From Homalodisca vitripennis (taxonomy: Eukaryota > Arthropoda > Insecta > Hemiptera > Cicadellidae), in NCBI RefSeq assembly GCF_021130785.1, contig NC_060209.1, positions 23,250,001 through 23,314,000 of the forward strand: a stretch of DNA of 64,000 bases, read 5' to 3'. The notes under the pieces were generated by a model. The model worked only from the letters and a program-made list of their open reading frames with translations. It searched no databases and had not been told where the DNA came from. Made by a program: the position numbers and the translations under genes. Of the stretch, positions 37,485-49,640 are shown piece after piece. The first letter of the stretch is position 1; every line of letters starts with the position of its first letter.

Positions 37485-37690
37485 CACCCCCTGCTTGCCT
37501 TGACTGGAGAGGCTGGTTCAGAGCTGGCTTCTCCTTCCGAGGGGACATGACGAGATTAATGCCCTAAACTTTTCCTCGTGAATCTCGACAGGAGGCTGCC
37601 CCTACTCCCAAACGTACCCATCCAGAATATTCTGTCACTCTGAAAGCAGCGCAAAGGTGCAATAGGACTAGGTGCAATTATCTAAGCTTC
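37485..37690 (-). mobile_element. R-family dispersed repeat, copy 2
   Basis: It shares GCTTGCCTTGACTG, ACAGGAGG and CATCCAGAATATTCTGTC-type strings with the copies at 29.2 and 47.6 kb. Confidence 0.55.
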
Positions 37691-38469
37691 TTGTCCTAAG
37701 AGAACAAAAAAGTATAGAAAGGCAAGGCTTTCATTAAATATAAATTACCAGCTTACATGAAAACTTTAAAACGGAAAAGTTCTACTCTTGTGATATTGTC
37801 AATTAACCTTACGGGTAATGCAATCAAAAATATCATTATTAATTCAAACTTTGATAAAATAATTCGCGAACAAACAATTTTCTACAAGGTATTATTAATA
37901 CAACGAAGGCCCTCATATAAACCAACCATACATTATAGTGAACATAGTTATGAGAACCCTCTCCTTACAGTAAACTAGAAAATTAATTCTTTGCGTTGCA
38001 TATACGAGTACCTATATTTCGGGATTTTTTATTAAATTATCAATTAAATTGGTTCTCATAATACTCTTAGATGGTAAATTCAACATAAAATATCATAACA
38101 ATGCTTTAATTATAGGAACTTATCACGATTCATGTGCATTTTATGACATCTACTAATAAAAAATATTGAATAACCTATTTTTATATTAAGCTGTTTGGTG
38201 TTGAATAATAACAGTACTCTCAAGCAGTACAATTGATTCCACGCTAAATTTCGACCAAATTATTTGCAATGCTTAAATAAAATAGTTATGATAGATTTCC
38301 CTTAGTATTAACCTTTATTCAATCTGCCACCACATTCTAAGAACATTCTCATACAGTAACGCTATTTCATCTTTCCTTAAAATCATAGCTAACAATATTT
38401 AAAGAATTAATAATTTTAACTTATATATTACACTTTCCTAGAGATCGCTATAATTTAAAACAGGGAAAT

Positions 38470-38635
38470 ATAAAGGTGAGTTTCTACTCACGAAACAGCA
38501 ACTCTGGTACGTGCACACACCATTGTGTTGGCTGATAGAAAATGGAAAGCTGGTAATCCCCGGTATAATCCCACAACAGCATTATCGAGGACTGGACTGA
38601 ATGTTTGGCCGCCGTCATATCTGACAGGTCATCAT
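38470..38635. repeat. M island, diverged block
   Basis: The core is almost identical to those in B1 and B2, while the flanks are only loosely similar. The minus frame is open from LSDMTAAKHSV through WDYTGDYQLSIFYQP to the TAG after FRE, with a GTGAGT donor just before it. The plus frame is also open after an acceptor-like CACGAAACAG. This is the only copy open throughout on the minus strand. Confidence 0.7.
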
Positions 38636-38639
38636 CATT

Positions 38640-41020
38640 AATTTTTAATTCCCTTTTATTAATCTGCTGTTTTTCTACATATTAATTTTTATGTAAGTAT
38701 CCTATTTAAAATGAGGATTTACTTTAATTTAATAAAATTTAAATGCATATTTAATTTAAAAAAATAGAACATACGATAATGAGTCGTCAATTGTAAAATG
38801 GCACCTTCCGATCTCCTGATACATTAAAATTTTCATCTTTTTTAAATTACTCTTTTTCGTGAGAAATCACCTGGAAATTCATAGACATTACAAGAATACG
38901 TTACAGCAATTAACGTTGTATTGTTAAATGTAATTATTATGCTTTACTTTCCCCACTAAATATGAAGAGTTAATTGTTTGTTATATAGACTGCAGGCAGC
39001 CTTTCACATTACTATTGCGTTTATTATATTAAATATTTGCTGTTATGAGGTGCAGTTCTTCTGAAGTAATGCTAAAAGTGTTATTTTATTTAATATTAAT
39101 AAATAAAATTTACTTACCGTAAAATTATTATACAATATCCAAAACCTATATTTACAAACATAAACAGATATAAAATTAAACATATATGTATATTTCATTT
39201 CCTTATACTTCATATTACATTTTCCTGGTACGTATTTCATCATAATTAAGAGATTTTTATTTTCAGATTTAGTTATTTATTTTTACATGCAGGGCTTAAT
39301 TTGGGTTACTGACATTAAATATAACCAAACCAAATTTGGACATTCTTCAATAAGACGCGTAATAATTGTATTATACAACATGAAGTATTTCCATTTCCAT
39401 TCTTGAAATGAATTTGGTTAAAATAACTTCTGATTACGGTTCAGATCTGGTGTTTTTAACATGTTTACATTTCTATGTGCGTGCTCGATATAGAATATTG
39501 TAAATAATAATATTCATGTGTAGAATACTGTGTAATAGTATTCTAATATACAATATTAATATTGGAAAGAAATCTTAGTTCTTAAGATTAGCAGCACATT
39601 TAACACAGTTGAATTGTTCGGCCTTATTGTGGAGATATTTATGGTCCTGGAGCCGAGAGTTGACTTGTAATTTATAAGCACAAAACTTGTTTTTTTTAAA
39701 TCGATAGAGAAGATAGAAAATCCTCTCTAAAAAAATTCGATTGGCTGCCACTCTAGTTTTAGTGGAGGTCAAAATAAGAGGACACCAAAAGGGTTAAAAA
39801 TATTAAATGGCAAACCAACCGTCAGATGTGTAAATAAATATTAAAACAGTGCCAGCTAATTATACAAACGCCTCAGGCTTCGATGACGTTGCTTCCTAAA
39901 TTTCAAATCTAAACTTATGCCATTCTCGAAAAAAAGCTTTAGATTTGAATTTATATGTGAAATTTATATGCGATACTTATATGTTTATAGAGAGACAGAC
40001 ACCCATTCATACACAAAATAATTTGTACATTCCCCGGTTGACAAAAGAGAAATTATTTCAGACTTCTATACGCTCAGCCGAATTCTATGGTTCATTGTCA
40101 AGTTCCATGTACCATCATACAACTCATTCTTATCTTGCAGAAATTAAGTTTCATGCTTTCTTCTTGATACATTCGCACTTTTTTTCATTAATATAGGTTT
40201 CATAAAATATTTAAAGTATTAAAATAAATACTTCAACGCAGGAGAGCTCTGAAATAGAATCTTGTCACGACGTTTGAGCGTTGACATACCATTCTATTAT
40301 TTTTTTTTTCTCTTTGCTCTTTGAATAAAAATGTCAAATTTAAATATGAATATATTATTTATACTTTTAGTCAATATCTTAATAAAGTAACTTATTCCTC
40401 TATTATTTTGTTGCCATCACGATTACCCATAATACTGGTGTAAAAATATTGTCTAAAACTGCCAAATCCCAAGGAGTAACATGCATCATCACCAAAAATC
40501 AGTGTTACCTGTACAGAAATAAAGCTTCATGCAAAATTTAAACTCTATAGGTTTGGTGCTTTCTAAGATATCGTGCGGACAGACAGACAGACTGATAAAA
40601 ATTAATTTTTCCAGTGCCACATGTGATAGGCTGCTTGAAATCTCAACCAATCACTTTTGAACCTGACAACTGATTAAAAATCTAACGATCTAGTATAATT
40701 TCATTTGAAAAAAAATATAGTTTCATATGTTTAAGGCTTTTCATAACTGTCCAAATCGATTTTCACCAATACCAGCGTGAATGGCAATTTTCTCTCATGT
40801 CCTAGATTATTAGCATCGAAAAGTCTTCACAGAATATAGCTCCATAGCGAAAACAATTTTAGGAATTTATTTGTGCTAATGTGCTAATGATACTGATATG
40901 ACAGTGAAAATGAGCCATACATTTTTATCGCGTTCTTTCAATTTTTTAATACCATGTATGTAAATATTGATAATATGGTGATCATGAAAAGGTATCATAA
41001 CAATGGCCTGTTGGTATATG
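38640..41020. other. AT-rich DNA without recognised genes
   Basis: Frames at 39043-39243, 39575-39772 and 39945-40196 are short and show no domain. Nothing else is seen. Confidence 0.45.
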
Positions 41021-41024
41021 AATG

Positions 41025-41180
41025 AAACGAGGATTTGTGTGATCCAGCCGACAATATCCTAGGCTCACATCTACTCAGCCACACAATATACGGCTCTACA
41101 GATAACTGAACAATAGACATCTGATAGTGACACCTCTCTCAATGAGTATTCTGATATTGCATTATATCAGAATCACAATA
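41025..41180 (-). repeat. E repeat, copy 3 (diverged block)
   Basis: It shares CCACACAATATACGGCTCTA and CTCAATGAGTA with copy 1 and GTGTGATCCAG with copy 2. The minus frame is SIVQLSVEPYIVWL. A small inverted repeat (CTGATAT...ATATCAG) lies at its end. Confidence 0.6.
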
Positions 41181-41666
41181 GAATATTGCGTGAAAAAATG
41201 TTTATGCGTCAAGTAGTGGTTTATATAAAAACATGTTTATTGCTTGATCTTTAAAATTAGTAAATAACTATTTTAGGTGTCGTGTGTATGTCGCTAGTCT
41301 ACAATGTAGATAAAATCATAATTTATGTTTTGGTTCTAAATCTGAATTCATATAAATCCTAACTTATACTTAATATGTGCGTCTCTTTCATGCAACTTAA
41401 CAAATGATATGTTTTTTTTTTATTATTTATAGCGTTAATACATTCTCGTTCATGCGACATTTTTTCCGGCCCTAAACTCTTTTGATTTTGTAGGTTAAAC
41501 AAAGGTACTTAATAATTATTATTGGTTAATGAAGACAATTTTTAATTTATAATTCCAACCCATCTCAGCTTAAACACAACCCATCACTCAGATAATAAAT
41601 AAATAAAAAACGCCTCTTTATTTCAAGCTTTTACCAGTAAAACCGGGTTTCAGAACAACGCAGGTC

Positions 41667-41881
41667 TTACCTATAACTAAACAAAAGTGATCCAAAATTA
41701 ATAATTCATAAACTATTAAAACTAACTGAATAAGGAGGAACTATAAAAACAACTTCTATGAATGACGCTAATCTCAATGCATTGGTTTAAAGTTTGCAGT
41801 ATCAGGCATTCTGGATTTTGCTTTTCTACCGAATTCCTCTTGGTTTATTTATCCTATAGTTAAATTGTAAAAGTTACGTTT
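41667..41881 (+). repeat. Direct repeat, left copy
   Basis: Nearly the same sequence recurs at 42109-42314, including AACTAAACAAAAGTGATCC and ATGAATGACGCTAATCTC. It is a local duplication of about 210 bp. Confidence 0.85.
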
Positions 41882-42108
41882 TATAATATTTTTATATTAT
41901 ATGTTATTAAAACGTTTCAACGTAACCGATTCAAAAAATGCATATTTTTTATGTATAATATTGTTGGGCTTAGGCTCTTAAATATCTCTAAAAGTCTCAA
42001 AACCACAAAAAATTTATTTTAAACAAAACAAATTGAGTTTTACATACGTGTGTTGATTTTTAATTTCACCGTCTTGAATGACGGAATAGCCACTCAGCCT
42101 GGGTTATA

Positions 42109-42314
42109 TTGACCTATAACTAAACAAAAGTGATCCATAATTCATAAATTATTTAAACTAACTGAACAAGGAGGAACTATAAAAATACTTCTATGAATGA
42201 CGCTAATCTCAATGCGTTAGTTAAAGTTTGCAGTATCAAGCATTCTGGGTTTTTTTTCTACCGAATTCCTTCGTATAATTTATTTATCCTGTAATTAAAT
42301 TGAAAATGTTACGC
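42109..42314 (+). repeat. Direct repeat, right copy
   Basis: Partner of 41667-41881, differing by small indels. Confidence 0.85.
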
Positions 42315-42706
42315 AATCACATGTGTGTTGGATTAAACATTCTAACTTCAAGTAATCAGAAGATTTCACTAGGACAAATACAACCATTTTGTATTTTGTA
42401 CAACCATATTTCCAAAGACAAACTGTAGAGTAACGCAGAATATTATACTTCTCAATTACTTTAATACTCAAGCAATACAATTCTAACGCGGTATATGTTA
42501 AATTAGAAGTTAAATATTTACAAGTATACTATATAAATGTATATAAAAATATCGACATGTTTTTTTGTTATGAACACTCGATATTTAATTTACATCCAAG
42601 ATCTTAGACAAAATACCGTATTTCGTTTGACACAATCGGGAAAAAATTAAATTGATGTTTCCCAAGGGAATATACACTACCGGTACCACAATGATACAGT
42701 GAAGCG

Positions 42707-42998
42707 AGTTCTGACAGACGCCAGTCAGTGTGTGGCGAGCCACAACTCTGCTCAACTCACTACAGTGTACAGTCTGTCTTGTCATATTGTGTTGACGCGT
42801 CTCACCGCACTTGACACAGACTCTCCAAAAGTTCTGACAGACGCCAGTCAGTGTGTGGCGAGCCGCAACTCTGCTCAACTCACTACAGTGTACAGTCTGT
42901 CTTGTCATATTGTGTTGACGCGTCTCGCAACACTTGACACAGACTCTCCAAGCGTTCTCACACTGTGTCCATTAGTTATAGTCTTGTAAAAAGTGAGT
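42707..42998 (+). promoter_or_regulatory. Duplicated GC-rich unit, possible promoter and first exon
   Basis: Two tandem copies of a 123-bp unit (42708-42830 and 42831-42953) are far richer in G+C and CpG than the flanks. Each carries CCAGTCAGTGTG, matching the arthropod initiator TCAGT. After the second copy a good donor, AAAAA|GTGAGT, occurs at about 42993. Both strands are open because the unit is a multiple of three. I read it as a duplicated start region rather than coding DNA; a transposon fragment is the alternative. Confidence 0.35.
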
Positions 42999-43201
42999 GT
43001 CGTGTGAACCAACGTTTTAGGTGACCAATAATGTAAAAATGTGAAAGTAAAAACATCAGAAGGTTTAGAAATCTCATCATTTGTAATATGAAACTCAAGC
43101 ATTCAGTTTTTTACTGTCATTAGTTTTAACGAATCCGAGTATTACCAATTCACATCTTAGACCGCACGAATTTCTCTCAAAAGCCTTTTAAAAAAGTCCT
43201 T

Positions 43202-43384
43202 ATGTATAAGTTCAGGAGTTGGCTCCGCAAACTGATAAACTCCAGACAAGGTATAATTTTGAAAGAAGAGACACAAAACAAGTTTCAGGCCGTCAGGACG
43301 TTAGAAAACGACAATGTTCGTCTCCAAACTCATCATATGAGCTCACTGACGCTGAACTGGCTTAGCTCGTTTGTTGATAGTTAG
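43202..43384 (+). CDS. Unidentified 60-codon ORF
   Basis: It begins MYKFRSWLRKLINSRQ, where a CAAG|GTATAA donor-like site lies inside the frame, and continues hydrophilic to a stop. It lies about 200 bases downstream of the GC-rich putative start region, so it could be a first coding exon. There is no recognisable family. Low confidence. Confidence 0.2.
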   Translation: MYKFRSWLRKLINSRQGIILKEETQNKFQAVRTLENDNVRLQTHHMSSLTLNWLSSFVDS

Positions 43385-43665
43385 AGCTCGGTGCTCCATT
43401 CACCTCTGCCCTAAAGCATGGTTTTCTCAGACACTGATGAGTTTTGAGATGAAATAAAGTTAGTCAAACAAAAGAAAGCAAAATAAATATATTAATAAAA
43501 CAGCAACAAACAACAGTAAATAAGTTTGCTCACGAAAAGACCATGGACAGACCAAAACATCTTCATACCTTCGCTGGCAGCCACGGTAAAAATATATTTA
43601 ACCTGTTAGAATCTTAAGTTTCCTCGAGTTGTGAAGTATTCATCAATGCGTGCTCGGGAGGGTCT

Positions 43666-43905
43666 TTGGGCCTTGCCTTGAAAAATGCCTATATAATGAC
43701 GATAAACTTCACAAAATATGATACGGTGGTTATTATTGCTGGAGCCACCAAACTCTCAGACATCACTTTGAAAAATTATCAACCTGCTGGTGTTCTTGTA
43801 GGCCAGAGGAAGAGGTTTATTATGAGGCACAATCATAGAAACTTCGTTGTGGTTTCCATGTTTCATCACCATTAGGACTATTGGGTCTCTTAAATCAATA
43901 AGAAG
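43666..43905 (+). pseudogene. Possible SGNH/esterase-like fragment
   Basis: The frame includes KYDTVVIIAGATKLSDI and RNFVVVSMFHHH, followed directly by an in-frame stop and DYW. The order Y-D-x-V-V-I-x-x-G-x-x-x-L-S-D-I, then a hydrophobic strand ending in H-x-x-D, resembles the GxND and late His/Asp blocks of SGNH-type esterases, which occur in some insect retroelement ORFs. Key residues (the ND of GxND) are replaced. Read as a decayed fragment. Confidence 0.3.
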
Positions 43906-45519
43906 TGAGTTTAATTAATATGGAGCTAAATAAGAGCCTCGAGGAATAATTTTTACTGTTCCTGACAGTTAGTATTTGTACGGCATACTTGAGTTAACAA
44001 TTATTTTATATTTTAAAAACATATAAATTATTTATTTTACCAATCATTATTTTAATAAATTCACAACTGACATCCTTAAAAATAAAACTACTTATATTTT
44101 TTAGTAGGAACTACAATTATCACATTCTTACACCCTCCAGCTTCTTTAGTTATACTCTGAAAACTCATCCATATTACTAAAGTATGAATTTTTAATTAAG
44201 TAATTCCTCAATTTTGACTTAAGCCGCTTTGGATTATTAATTGATTTTTATATTTTCCAGTTAGTATTTTATGAAAAATATTTCGACATGACAAGTCAAG
44301 GAGCCAATTAAAATATAATATTACTATTGATCCCCAATAGATTCAACCTTTTTTAATACATGAAATATATTTATACTGAAATTAAATTAAAAATTCCAAC
44401 CAGATATTATTGTAGCAAATTAAATGGGCTTTAAAACGTAATTTACGTTTAAATTTTTTCACAGCATTGCGATAAACAGATTCTCTTACCACCATTATTC
44501 TAATGTTATCTCTCACACTGAAATTAATACTGCTTTGCTACTATACGGCCGTTGGTGGTGTAGGGACTAATGGTTGTAAATGGCGTGTATGGTGTAACGT
44601 AATGGGCGCATCTCACCCGAATGACACAAATTTATAAGACAGGAAACCGTATGCAATACAATTTTGAATTATTCTTTAATTTTATCCAAGCATGTTAGTA
44701 CAGAAGGTCCAGTAACTTTTCATTCAAAGTGGAACATTATTCGCGAAGAGTATCATAAATTCATTTCTATTTTAAAGTTACGCTTGTTCCTGAACGATAT
44801 GCAAGTATTGTTAGCCTACTAAGTATTCTTGTTGGTTTCTTTAATAAGTTTAATCATGGAATAAGTGGTGATATTTATAAAGCAAGCAGATCCACAATAT
44901 TTTTGTATAACTTACTCAATAAAGCTAGATTTGTAACTACAAATGTTATAAATTAGCACTTTATACTCTACATAATAACTGTTACAGTGGTATATACCTG
45001 GTGTTTTAATTATGAACTAGGATTTAGATCAGTCTTTACAAAGGCATTGGTTAGAACTATAAAATCTTACCATATGATTTTCTGTCTGAGAGCTTCTTAA
45101 CTGTAGCAATACAAGCCAACTAAATTCACTGTTTTTTCTCCAAAAGAGTAATAATTAAGAAGAGATCAGCAGCAATATCAAGTTTGCGTCTTTAAATATT
45201 TTAAAGCTATACTTTGTGCAAACAATATTAATAATATCTTAATATTAAAATTATGAAATATTTTTTTATGGGGAAGGAGAACAAAATAAAAACCAGACAT
45301 ATATTTTCCCCTCGGTTTTTGTCCCGACTTTTAAAATCAAGCATTTTATACTTTACTATCACAGTATCTTAATTAGACGACGACAAAAACAATGCGTTCA
45401 ATAGGTAATCCTTTATTTATTATTCTAAGGCTTATACTCTTAATTACTGAAGAGTAAAAAAAAACTAATGGTTAAAAAAGTATCTATTTAATTTTTTTTT
45501 AAGTTATCTAAAACCTGTA

Positions 45520-45522
<3 letters not shown>
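43906..45522. other. AT-rich DNA without recognised genes
   Basis: A slightly G+C-richer patch lies at 44545-44640 but has no readable feature. Nothing else is seen. Confidence 0.45.

Positions 45523-45555
<33 letters not shown>
45523..45555. repeat. (AT)n microsatellite
   Basis: A perfect AT run. Confidence 0.95.
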
Positions 45556-45557
<2 letters not shown>

Positions 45558-45936
45558 AGGATATATATTTTTAGAAAGCTTTATATAAATCAAACATGTT
45601 TCTAACATACTCTAGAATATTTTCACTGTATGTATGAGCCAAATATTACTTAACAACTTACTAAAATTGATATGTCACTGGTATACAGAACTCTATAAAA
45701 GATTAGTTTAAATTCCCACTATCCATGGTTTGTAAAATACCATGGAAATAGAGATCCTACCTTCCAAAAATTCCAATGATGTTGTGATTAACAAAGTGCA
45801 TTCCTTGAAGTCCTTCGGCTAAGTACTGTCCAAACAATTTTCGAAAATTTTGAATTCTAATCCGAATAATCCGTACAACTCCATCCAGAGATCACAAGAT
45901 ATGAGGACTATTGCAGTTAGATGATGAGATGGGTAT

Positions 45937-46110
45937 CTTAATCTGCGATGACGCCAAACCTATAGGTACGTCAACAATGGTGGGACAGACTATTGTGTTG
46001 GAACCGGGAATATACTGATGCTGCGCTCTTGCTTAGTTTTTGTTCAACTAACTATCTTTACCAGACTAACATCAGAACATTGCCTTACTGTAACAGGTCT
46101 TTTTTGGTTC
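45937..46110 (+). repeat. Direct repeat with ACCTATAGGT, left copy
   Basis: It recurs at 46838-47010 with shared CCAAACCTATAGGTACG, CTGATGCTGCGCTCTTGC and ATTGCCTTACTGTAACAG. The family is unknown; perhaps a dispersed repeat. Confidence 0.8.
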
Positions 46111-46837
46111 ACTGAATAAGCTATTGAAAATGTGATTATATTGCGTCCTACTCGACGCACGCACCTATAGGTACGGCTCAAATATATTTTTAAATATAAT
46201 TTGTTAGGACTTTATTTTACAAAGGAACTCTTATTACCTAGAATCAATTGTACATTGTCGGTATTTCATCTGACTCAGAGATTCTTGGTAAAGCCTATAT
46301 TACAGACAACAATGGTAATCCAAGTTACTGTTAAAGATGACGAAGGTTACATCTCACATTGGTTTCAATTCTAACTAGCGTCTACATAGTGATTACTGCA
46401 GTGCTGGAAATATCCGGATTAACAGTAAATACTTTGTTAATCTTCTACATGCACCTATTGAACGTACCTCATACATTTATAAATTTATATTTCATACGTA
46501 TTTCATTTTAGTTGGTAGCATACATGTGTTTGTACAACTTGACTCAAACACAACTATTTTAAGCCTCTATGAGAGGGTGCCAAGTTAATTCCCAAGGAAG
46601 TTGGTTCACTTTTGACTGGCATATTCCTTTCTATTGAGCCTACACTTGGTACAGCAAAACCAATGTCCACTATAGATGACCAGGAGCGCCTTATCACTAA
46701 CCGCAAAGGTCGGAACGCAAATGTGGTGCAAAGGTAGATCGATAGATCTGTCTACTGCGGATGATGACTGTTGGTGTGGCTCTCTAGGCAACTTTTTACA
46801 TGCCGTGACGTACCAACCGTTACATCAGCCAGGCCCT

Positions 46838-47010
46838 TAATCGGTGATTACTCCAAACCTATAGGTACGGCAACAATGGCGGGGACAGGCTATTGTGTTG
46901 AATGAGGGTATATTCTGATGCTGCGCTCTTGCGCAGTTTTTGTTCAACTAAATGTGCAGACCATGCTAACTGCAGAACATTGCCTTACTGTAACAGGGCT
47001 TTTTATTTTA
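46838..47010 (+). repeat. Direct repeat with ACCTATAGGT, right copy
   Basis: Partner of 45937-46110. The sequence between them (46560-46830) is G+C-richer and includes a 61-codon minus frame with no recognised domain. Confidence 0.8.
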
Positions 47011-47580
47011 TTACTTCAATTAATTTCATTTTATTCCTCCTTCGTTTAAATTGCCACCAATCGTCAAACGTTCTTTATATGCTAATTAGATAAAAAATAC
47101 AAAACGAGCAGTCCCAAACGAAACAAACTGTCCACTGTTTACGTTGGAACTGGCTGTTAGGAGAGGCTAGAATACTTTCCCCATGGCGTGAAGTTTAAGC
47201 GGGGAACGCATTGGAAAGTGAGGTTACGAAATAGCGGGACCTGTCAGAATAAAATTACGACTAATAACATATTACGATTCTGTTTGGACCGTTCGGTACG
47301 GCACCGTCCTTTGTGTTGTAAAAATACAATAAAATGAAATTTGCAGTACCGGATTGGTCCACAACTTTATTTCAGTAATTATGCATTAGTGTACACTGAA
47401 TATGTAATAGAAACCTACTTAAATTATTTTAACTTTTACTGCAAGTAAATCAACCATTTATTTAGGTTTGGAATTACAAGGAGGCTCTATCTGGCGTGGC
47501 AGTTCACGTTTAACAGGTTTAAGCCAACGCATAGCCAGCTGTATGTTAGACAGATGCTATCTTGGACATAAGGCAGTAAT
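47011..47580. other. Mixed-composition DNA, no recognised gene
   Basis: A moderately G+C-rich stretch (47110-47310) has no open frame or repeat partner that I can see in the window. Confidence 0.4.
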
Positions 47581-47584
47581 ACCC

Positions 47585-47790
47585 CTTCTCACTTTGACTC
47601 GAGATTCTAGTATATAGTACAACCCCCTTCTTCCAAGGTGACATGCTTAAAAACATGCTCGCTATCTCTCTTCATGGACCTTAACAGGAGGTGACCCCTG
47701 CCCCAAAGTCTCACCCATTACCCATCCTGAGTATTCTATCCCTCCGGACCCAAGCGCAAATGTCCTTTTATTACTAAGTGCAATGAAAGA
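47585..47790 (-). mobile_element. R-family dispersed repeat, copy 3
   Basis: The minus translation contains IALSNKRTFALGSGGIEYSG, close to the pattern in copy 1. It lies in the same orientation as the other two copies. Confidence 0.55.
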
Positions 47791-47879
47791 TTTTTTACGT
47801 TGTTGTCCATAAAGAATTAATTCCTTGTTAATAACATACTTTATAGTTTTGAAGTGCAAGGGCAACACCTAAGACTAGA

Positions 47880-48770
47880 AGGTTGTAAATTAATAACAGG
47901 TAATCGTGCATGCTCACATTTTCAGTAAAGGCGTTACCTAAACAAAGTTAGATTACTTTGTAGTCGAGAGGCAGAAGGAGTCAAAGAGGACTTAAACCTC
48001 TCCAACAGTGTACGGCTAAAGTCCAACAACCACGTTATAAGTAATTACATGGTCACTCTACTTATACTATACTGTAGTAAGTAAGTTTTAGTTTAATGTT
48101 TACAACTTTAGAAAATTAACTTGGAACAATCAGGCTTTTCGATGAACCATGTGATCTTTAACTGTGTGTATATTAAATGATAATTTTTTTTTACATTACT
48201 TTTTAACAAGAATCAATTTTATACAGTATAGATTTTTTACATAAACGTTACAATTGCATTTCAAAAATATTACATTTCAGATACTTTCTATAATGATAAC
48301 ACAGTAAATTTACTCCTTATTTACTAGATATTTCGTATGGATCAATACATTATTAATATTTTTTAATATATTACATATTCAAAACACAAATCTTACAATT
48401 CACTAATATATTTAATTTTGTTCTAACTTAAAATCAAGTTAAAATATTAATTTTCTATCTTCATTTTATATTCATATTACGTTATGTAATGATGTGCACA
48501 ATGTAATAGTATTGCAATTCATCTAAACTCATATAGTATTAGTTTTTAAACAAAAAAAACTATTTTTTCAAATTTTTAGTTAAATAATAAATTACATATG
48601 GTATTCAATCTAGAAAAATGGTTTTCTAGTACTAAATAAATAGATTTTCTATACTTAAGTATGATACAGTAAATTTTAACAATGCGTGATTTATATATTA
48701 ACTGAATATTAATGTTGTTTTATAATCCATACTATAATTTCACGAAATGTAAATCCATAAAATGTTTCTA
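47880..48770. other. AT-rich DNA without recognised genes
   Basis: Nothing supportable is seen. Confidence 0.45.
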
Positions 48771-48791
48771 AATATAAAGTGAGGCTAACAG

Positions 48792-48978
48792 TGACGATAG
48801 CGAAGCAACTGTTCCGAGTACAAGCTGTCTTGGCCTCTCAACTGTCAAATAGCGTGGCTGTTGTTGACAGCTCAAGACATCAGGACTCAAATCGCTCTGT
48901 TTCTCTCCAGGAGGCTAGAACATCTCATAGCTCCAATATTGATACAATTTCTACTTCACTGCTACAAAGAAGGCAATT
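48792..48978 (+). CDS. Candidate internal coding exon, serine-rich
   Basis: This 187-base segment is open in one frame throughout, with an acceptor-like CTAACAG before it and a strong donor (AATT|GTAAGTAT) after it. It encodes a hydrophilic, Ser-rich stretch (for example SSRHQDSNRSVSLQEARTS). G+C content is higher than in the surroundings. No partner exon or family is recognised. The upstream pyrimidine tract is poor, and a LINE tail starts about 30 bases downstream. Confidence 0.33.
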
Positions 48979-49006
48979 GTAAGTATCAGATATATTTTTC
49001 GTACAC

Positions 49007-49085
49007 TAATGAAATGAAATATGCCTTTATTTAAGAGGCGGAGTTAGGGCTATTTAGCCCTCTCTACCACTCAACCCCACATAAT
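49007..49085 (-). mobile_element. LINE-type 3-prime tail, second copy
   Basis: The minus strand reads GGGCTAAATAGCCC, AATAAAGGCATA and TTTCATTTCATTAG, the same layout as 24308-24412. A short G+C-rich patch at 49310-49400 may belong to the same insertion. Confidence 0.5.
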
Positions 49086-49640
49086 ATACAGATATATGTA
49101 CATTGAATGATCTTAACTAATAAAAAAATTTTAAATTAAAATAAATGCTTAAAAATTAACCAAAAAATACACATACTATGTAATAATAAAAAAAATAAAA
49201 TGTATCAGCTTATGTGTAGAAAAAATTCAAACAAAGTTAAATTAAAACATAAATTAACAGATTAATTTTTTAAAGAATTTCTCGTTATTACTACATTCAT
49301 TCTCTCATTCACACAGCCTGACCCCAAGCACGCCACGAGCACCGCGAACCGACACCCGGCACCCGTCACCCCTACAGACCGGCCAGCAACAAGTCCTTGA
49401 CCTTGTCTAATGTAATATACGTTAGAATTATCGAGTTAATTATCTATATCTATATTATTAATATCTTCAATGTAACATTAAGATTCCCTGTAACATTTTA
49501 TATTACAAAAATAGTATTTCTCAAATCATGAAAACGTATTATTTCGTATAAAGAGCAAAAACATATAATTATCAATAACAATTATAAGAAGAAAATTATG
49601 TAACAAAACCCACCAAATTTATGGATCCGGAATAGAGATT

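Noticed and set aside
42585..42908. 107-codon minus frame and 96-codon plus frame
   Set aside because: Both come from a 123-bp tandem duplication with a period divisible by three; neither has a recognisable domain.
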